Of a DNA stretch of 64,000 nt, positions 62,447-64,000 are shown piece by piece. The DNA is from Algivirga pacifica. Lineage in GTDB: Bacteria > Bacteroidota > Bacteroidia > Cytophagales > Flammeovirgaceae. The notes beneath the pieces were generated by a model. It was not told the DNA's origin and did not search any database. It saw only the letters and a program-made list of their open reading frames with translations. The stretch is from positions 78,319 through 142,318 of the forward strand of contig NZ_BAABJX010000042.1 of the NCBI RefSeq assembly GCF_039543525.1, read 5' to 3'. The stretch's first letter is position 1. The number at the start of each line of letters is the position of its first letter. The position numbers were made by a program, and so were the translations under genes.

Positions 62447-62887
62447 ATGATATTAGATCGATTGAAAGATATTCTAATTGCCAATATTAATGATCAATTG
62501 GAACAGAACCACGTTAGGGATAAGTTTGACAAGGCGTTGGAGGACTTGGAAAAAGAGTTCAATATTGATTTTGGGCAATTTAAACGTGAACATAAGCAAT
62601 GGGAGTACGATCAGGAGACTTATACCGAATACAGCTCTTCCTCCTATCAGCAGCAGAACAGGTATCAAGATCCTTTACTGAAGAAAGAGAAGGAATATTA
62701 TGCTGCATTGGAAGTTCCTTATGGTTCAACGTTTCCTGAAGTAAAGAAAGCGTATCGTAAGCTGATGAAGGTGTATCATCCAGATTTGTATCACAATGAT
62801 GCAGAAAAGCATAAGATTGCACAGGAAGTAAGTTTGAAAATTAATGAGGCATACAATTACTTTGAGCAAAAGCAGTCTCGTAGGTAA
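62447..62887 (+). CDS. J-domain protein
   Basis: A 146-residue protein with its J domain at the C-terminal end (about 84-142: EYYAALEVPYGSTFPEVKKA, HPD in VYHPDLYH). The N-terminal 80 residues are acidic and helical. It lacks the G/F and zinc regions of DnaJ. It should stimulate a DnaK partner, perhaps on a membrane or PspA target, since pspA follows 98 bases later. Confidence 0.85.
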   Translation: MILDRLKDILIANINDQLEQNHVRDKFDKALEDLEKEFNIDFGQFKREHKQWEYDQETYTEYSSSSYQQQNRYQDPLLKKEKEYYAALEVPYGSTFPEVKKAYRKLMKVYHPDLYHNDAEKHKIAQEVSLKINEAYNYFEQKQSRR

Positions 62888-62985
62888 AAATTGTAAAATC
62901 CCTGTGCGGTGATTATATTTTTTCTATATTATTTATATTTAAGTTTAAAGATTTATTTTTTGCACGAAATATTAAATACAAGATT

Positions 62986-63849
62986 ATGTTTGGTTGGTTG
63001 AAAAGACTATTTGGAATTGCGCAGGCTGAGGCGAATTCAGCACTGGATAAGTTGGAGGACCCTGTGAAGATGACAGAACAAGGGATCAGAGACCTGAAGA
63101 CTGATCTAACTAAGAGTTTACAAGGGCTAGCGGAGGTTAAGGCATTGCATATTAAGGAGAAAAGAGAGTTGGAGGTAGCCAAGAAAGCAAGTACAGATTA
63201 TGAGCAAAAGGCTGTCCTGTTATTACAAAAAGCAGAGTCAGGGAGTTTGGATCCTCAAGAGGCTGACCGTTTGGCTTCAGAGGCTTTAGCAAGAAAGCAA
63301 CAAGTAGATACAAGAATACAAACCTCCATGAAGAATGTGACCAACTATGATCAGATGGTGACGAAAATGGAAGGAAATGTTCAAAAGCTTAAAAGTCAGA
63401 TTACCGACTGGGAGAATGAGTTGAAAACACTTAAGGCTCGTTCTACCGTAAGTAAGGCTACGGCAAAATTAAATAAGCAATTGTCTAATATCGATTCTTC
63501 AGATACATTGGCGCGTTTGGAGCGTATGAAGCAAAAGGTATCTGAGCAGGAAGCCTTGGCAGAATCTTATGGAGATGTAGCGCAGTTATCCGGTAACACA
63601 ATAGATGATGAAATTGATAAGGCATTGGGAGGTACAGCGGCAACACCGGGTATTGAGTCAGAAGCCTTAAAGCAGTTGAAGGCTAAGATGGCCTCAAGCA
63701 AGCCAAACCAGGAAGCGTCTTCTTCTGATAATACTGAAAACACAACGAATACTTCTTCAGGTGAATCTGAAGCACCTAGTAATGGAACAGCCTCAACAGG
63801 AAATAGCGAGCTAGATAAGCTTAAGCAGAAGTTGAGAGATCAAGAATAG
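62986..63849 (+). CDS. pspA: PspA/IM30-family membrane-protective protein
   Basis: A 287-residue ESCRT-III-like protein. The helical core runs from MFGWLKRLFGIAQAEANSAL to about residue 200, with amphipathic helix 1 and long coiled-coil helices. The C-terminal 80 residues are a Ser/Thr/Asn-rich tail, longer than in E. coli PspA (222 residues). It binds and stabilises stressed inner membrane. It pairs with the J-domain gene upstream. Confidence 0.9.
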   Translation: MFGWLKRLFGIAQAEANSALDKLEDPVKMTEQGIRDLKTDLTKSLQGLAEVKALHIKEKRELEVAKKASTDYEQKAVLLLQKAESGSLDPQEADRLASEALARKQQVDTRIQTSMKNVTNYDQMVTKMEGNVQKLKSQITDWENELKTLKARSTVSKATAKLNKQLSNIDSSDTLARLERMKQKVSEQEALAESYGDVAQLSGNTIDDEIDKALGGTAATPGIESEALKQLKAKMASSKPNQEASSSDNTENTTNTSSGESEAPSNGTASTGNSELDKLKQKLRDQE

Positions 63850-63875
63850 TGATCACTATTTTGTGTTGATTTGTT

Positions 63876-63935
63876 AGGGGCAGCCACAAGAGTAGCCTTT
63901 ACCTAATATTAAGGGCGACCACAAGGGTCGCCCTT
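63876..63935. repeat. GGGCGACC hairpin, copies 3 and a decayed copy
   Basis: AAGGGCGACC (63911-63920) pairs with GGTCGCCCTT (63926-63935), loop 5. Just before, about 63877-63899, is a related sequence with substitutions (GGGGCAGCCACAAGAGTAGC). The clean hairpin lies directly before the putative intron. Confidence 0.8.
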
Positions 63936-63941
63936 TCTTTA

Positions 63942-64000
63942 GTGTGCCGTGCATGGTATTTGGCTAGGTGGTGCAAGTCCACTGTGGGGGATGGTAGTTC
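63942..64000 (+). mobile_element. Probable 5' end of a group II intron, continues outside window
   Basis: Starts GTGTGCC, fitting the GUGYG 5' boundary, with a later GGTGGTGCAAGTCCACT stretch like domain I of bacterial group II introns. It sits 6 bases after a hairpin, as group IIC introns do. Only 59 bases are seen, so no reverse transcriptase can be checked. Confidence 0.6.

Noticed and set aside
1..64000. A transferred island by composition.
   Set aside because: By eye, base and codon use look even across the window, and no integrase, transposase or phage gene is seen apart from the intron edge.

Overview
The window looks like chromosomal DNA of a member of the Bacteroidota, most likely an order Cytophagales-type marine or environmental bacterium; I cannot name the genus. 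The pointers are low GC content, few Shine-Dalgarno sequences, many lipoprotein and Sec signal peptides, a carboxypeptidase-regulatory-domain/DUF5686 outer-membrane protein, PD40 and TPR envelope proteins, 7TMR-DISM signalling, a membrane-bound AraC regulator and a HEPN-tailed sulfite reductase.

Layout. 1-6.3 kb: 3' end of a glycogen branching enzyme, a large inverted repeat, and a two-gene minus-strand operon (triple-TIR/WD40 protein plus a membrane protein). 6.4-10.2 kb: CDF metal transporter, cold-shock-domain protein, M13 metallopeptidase. 10.3-15.3 kb: a kynurenine block (formamidase-like cyclase, kynureninase, kynurenine 3-monooxygenase) and tRNA hydroxylase TrhO. 15.4-21.2 kb: two tandem secreted caspase-like proteases and a lipoprotein. 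21.4-25.3 kb: sulfite reductase with its siroheme genes. 25.4-32.4 kb: TPR and PD40 envelope proteins, a coiled-coil membrane protein, tRNA-Ala, a possible leader/attenuator with a 59-residue ORF, a subtilase lipoprotein and TtcA. 32.7-43.4 kb: an exopolysaccharide locus that opens with a response-regulator/sugar-transferase fusion and continues with TolC-like, Wzz-like, GT2, Wzy-like, Wzx-like, GT4, acyltransferase and SDR genes. 43.4-45.8 kb: exonuclease VII. 46-52.4 kb: a 7TMR-DISM/SpoIIE-type phosphatase, a DNA-glycosylase/agmatine-deiminase fusion, a lipoprotein, and a starch-binding-domain/7TM/AraC regulator. 52.6-56 kb: arsenic resistance (arsR, arsM, arsC, acr3) with two matching ArsR boxes. 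56.2-62 kb: PKD protein, DUF5686 outer-membrane protein, PAP2 phosphatase, acyl-CoA ligase. 62.4-64 kb: J-domain protein, PspA, and what looks like the 5' end of a group II intron running out of the window.

The strongest unexplained signal is in the spacers. Several sequence families recur: a TTGAATC/GATTCAA element built around AACGAGCGAAGCTCAATT, tandem 7-base repeats (GGTAAAA, CTCACTG, GATAACC and GATAAAG types), and GGGCGACC-N5/6-GGTCGCCC hairpins. Many copies begin in, or within a few bases of, the stop codon of the upstream gene, and they separate genes of the kynurenine and arsenic groups. Other points worth a look are the three-TIR protein with all three putative catalytic glutamates, the UDG-like/deiminase fusion, the REC/sugar-transferase fusion with a four-Cys insert, the starch-binding membrane AraC regulator, and the structured leader next to tRNA-Ala.
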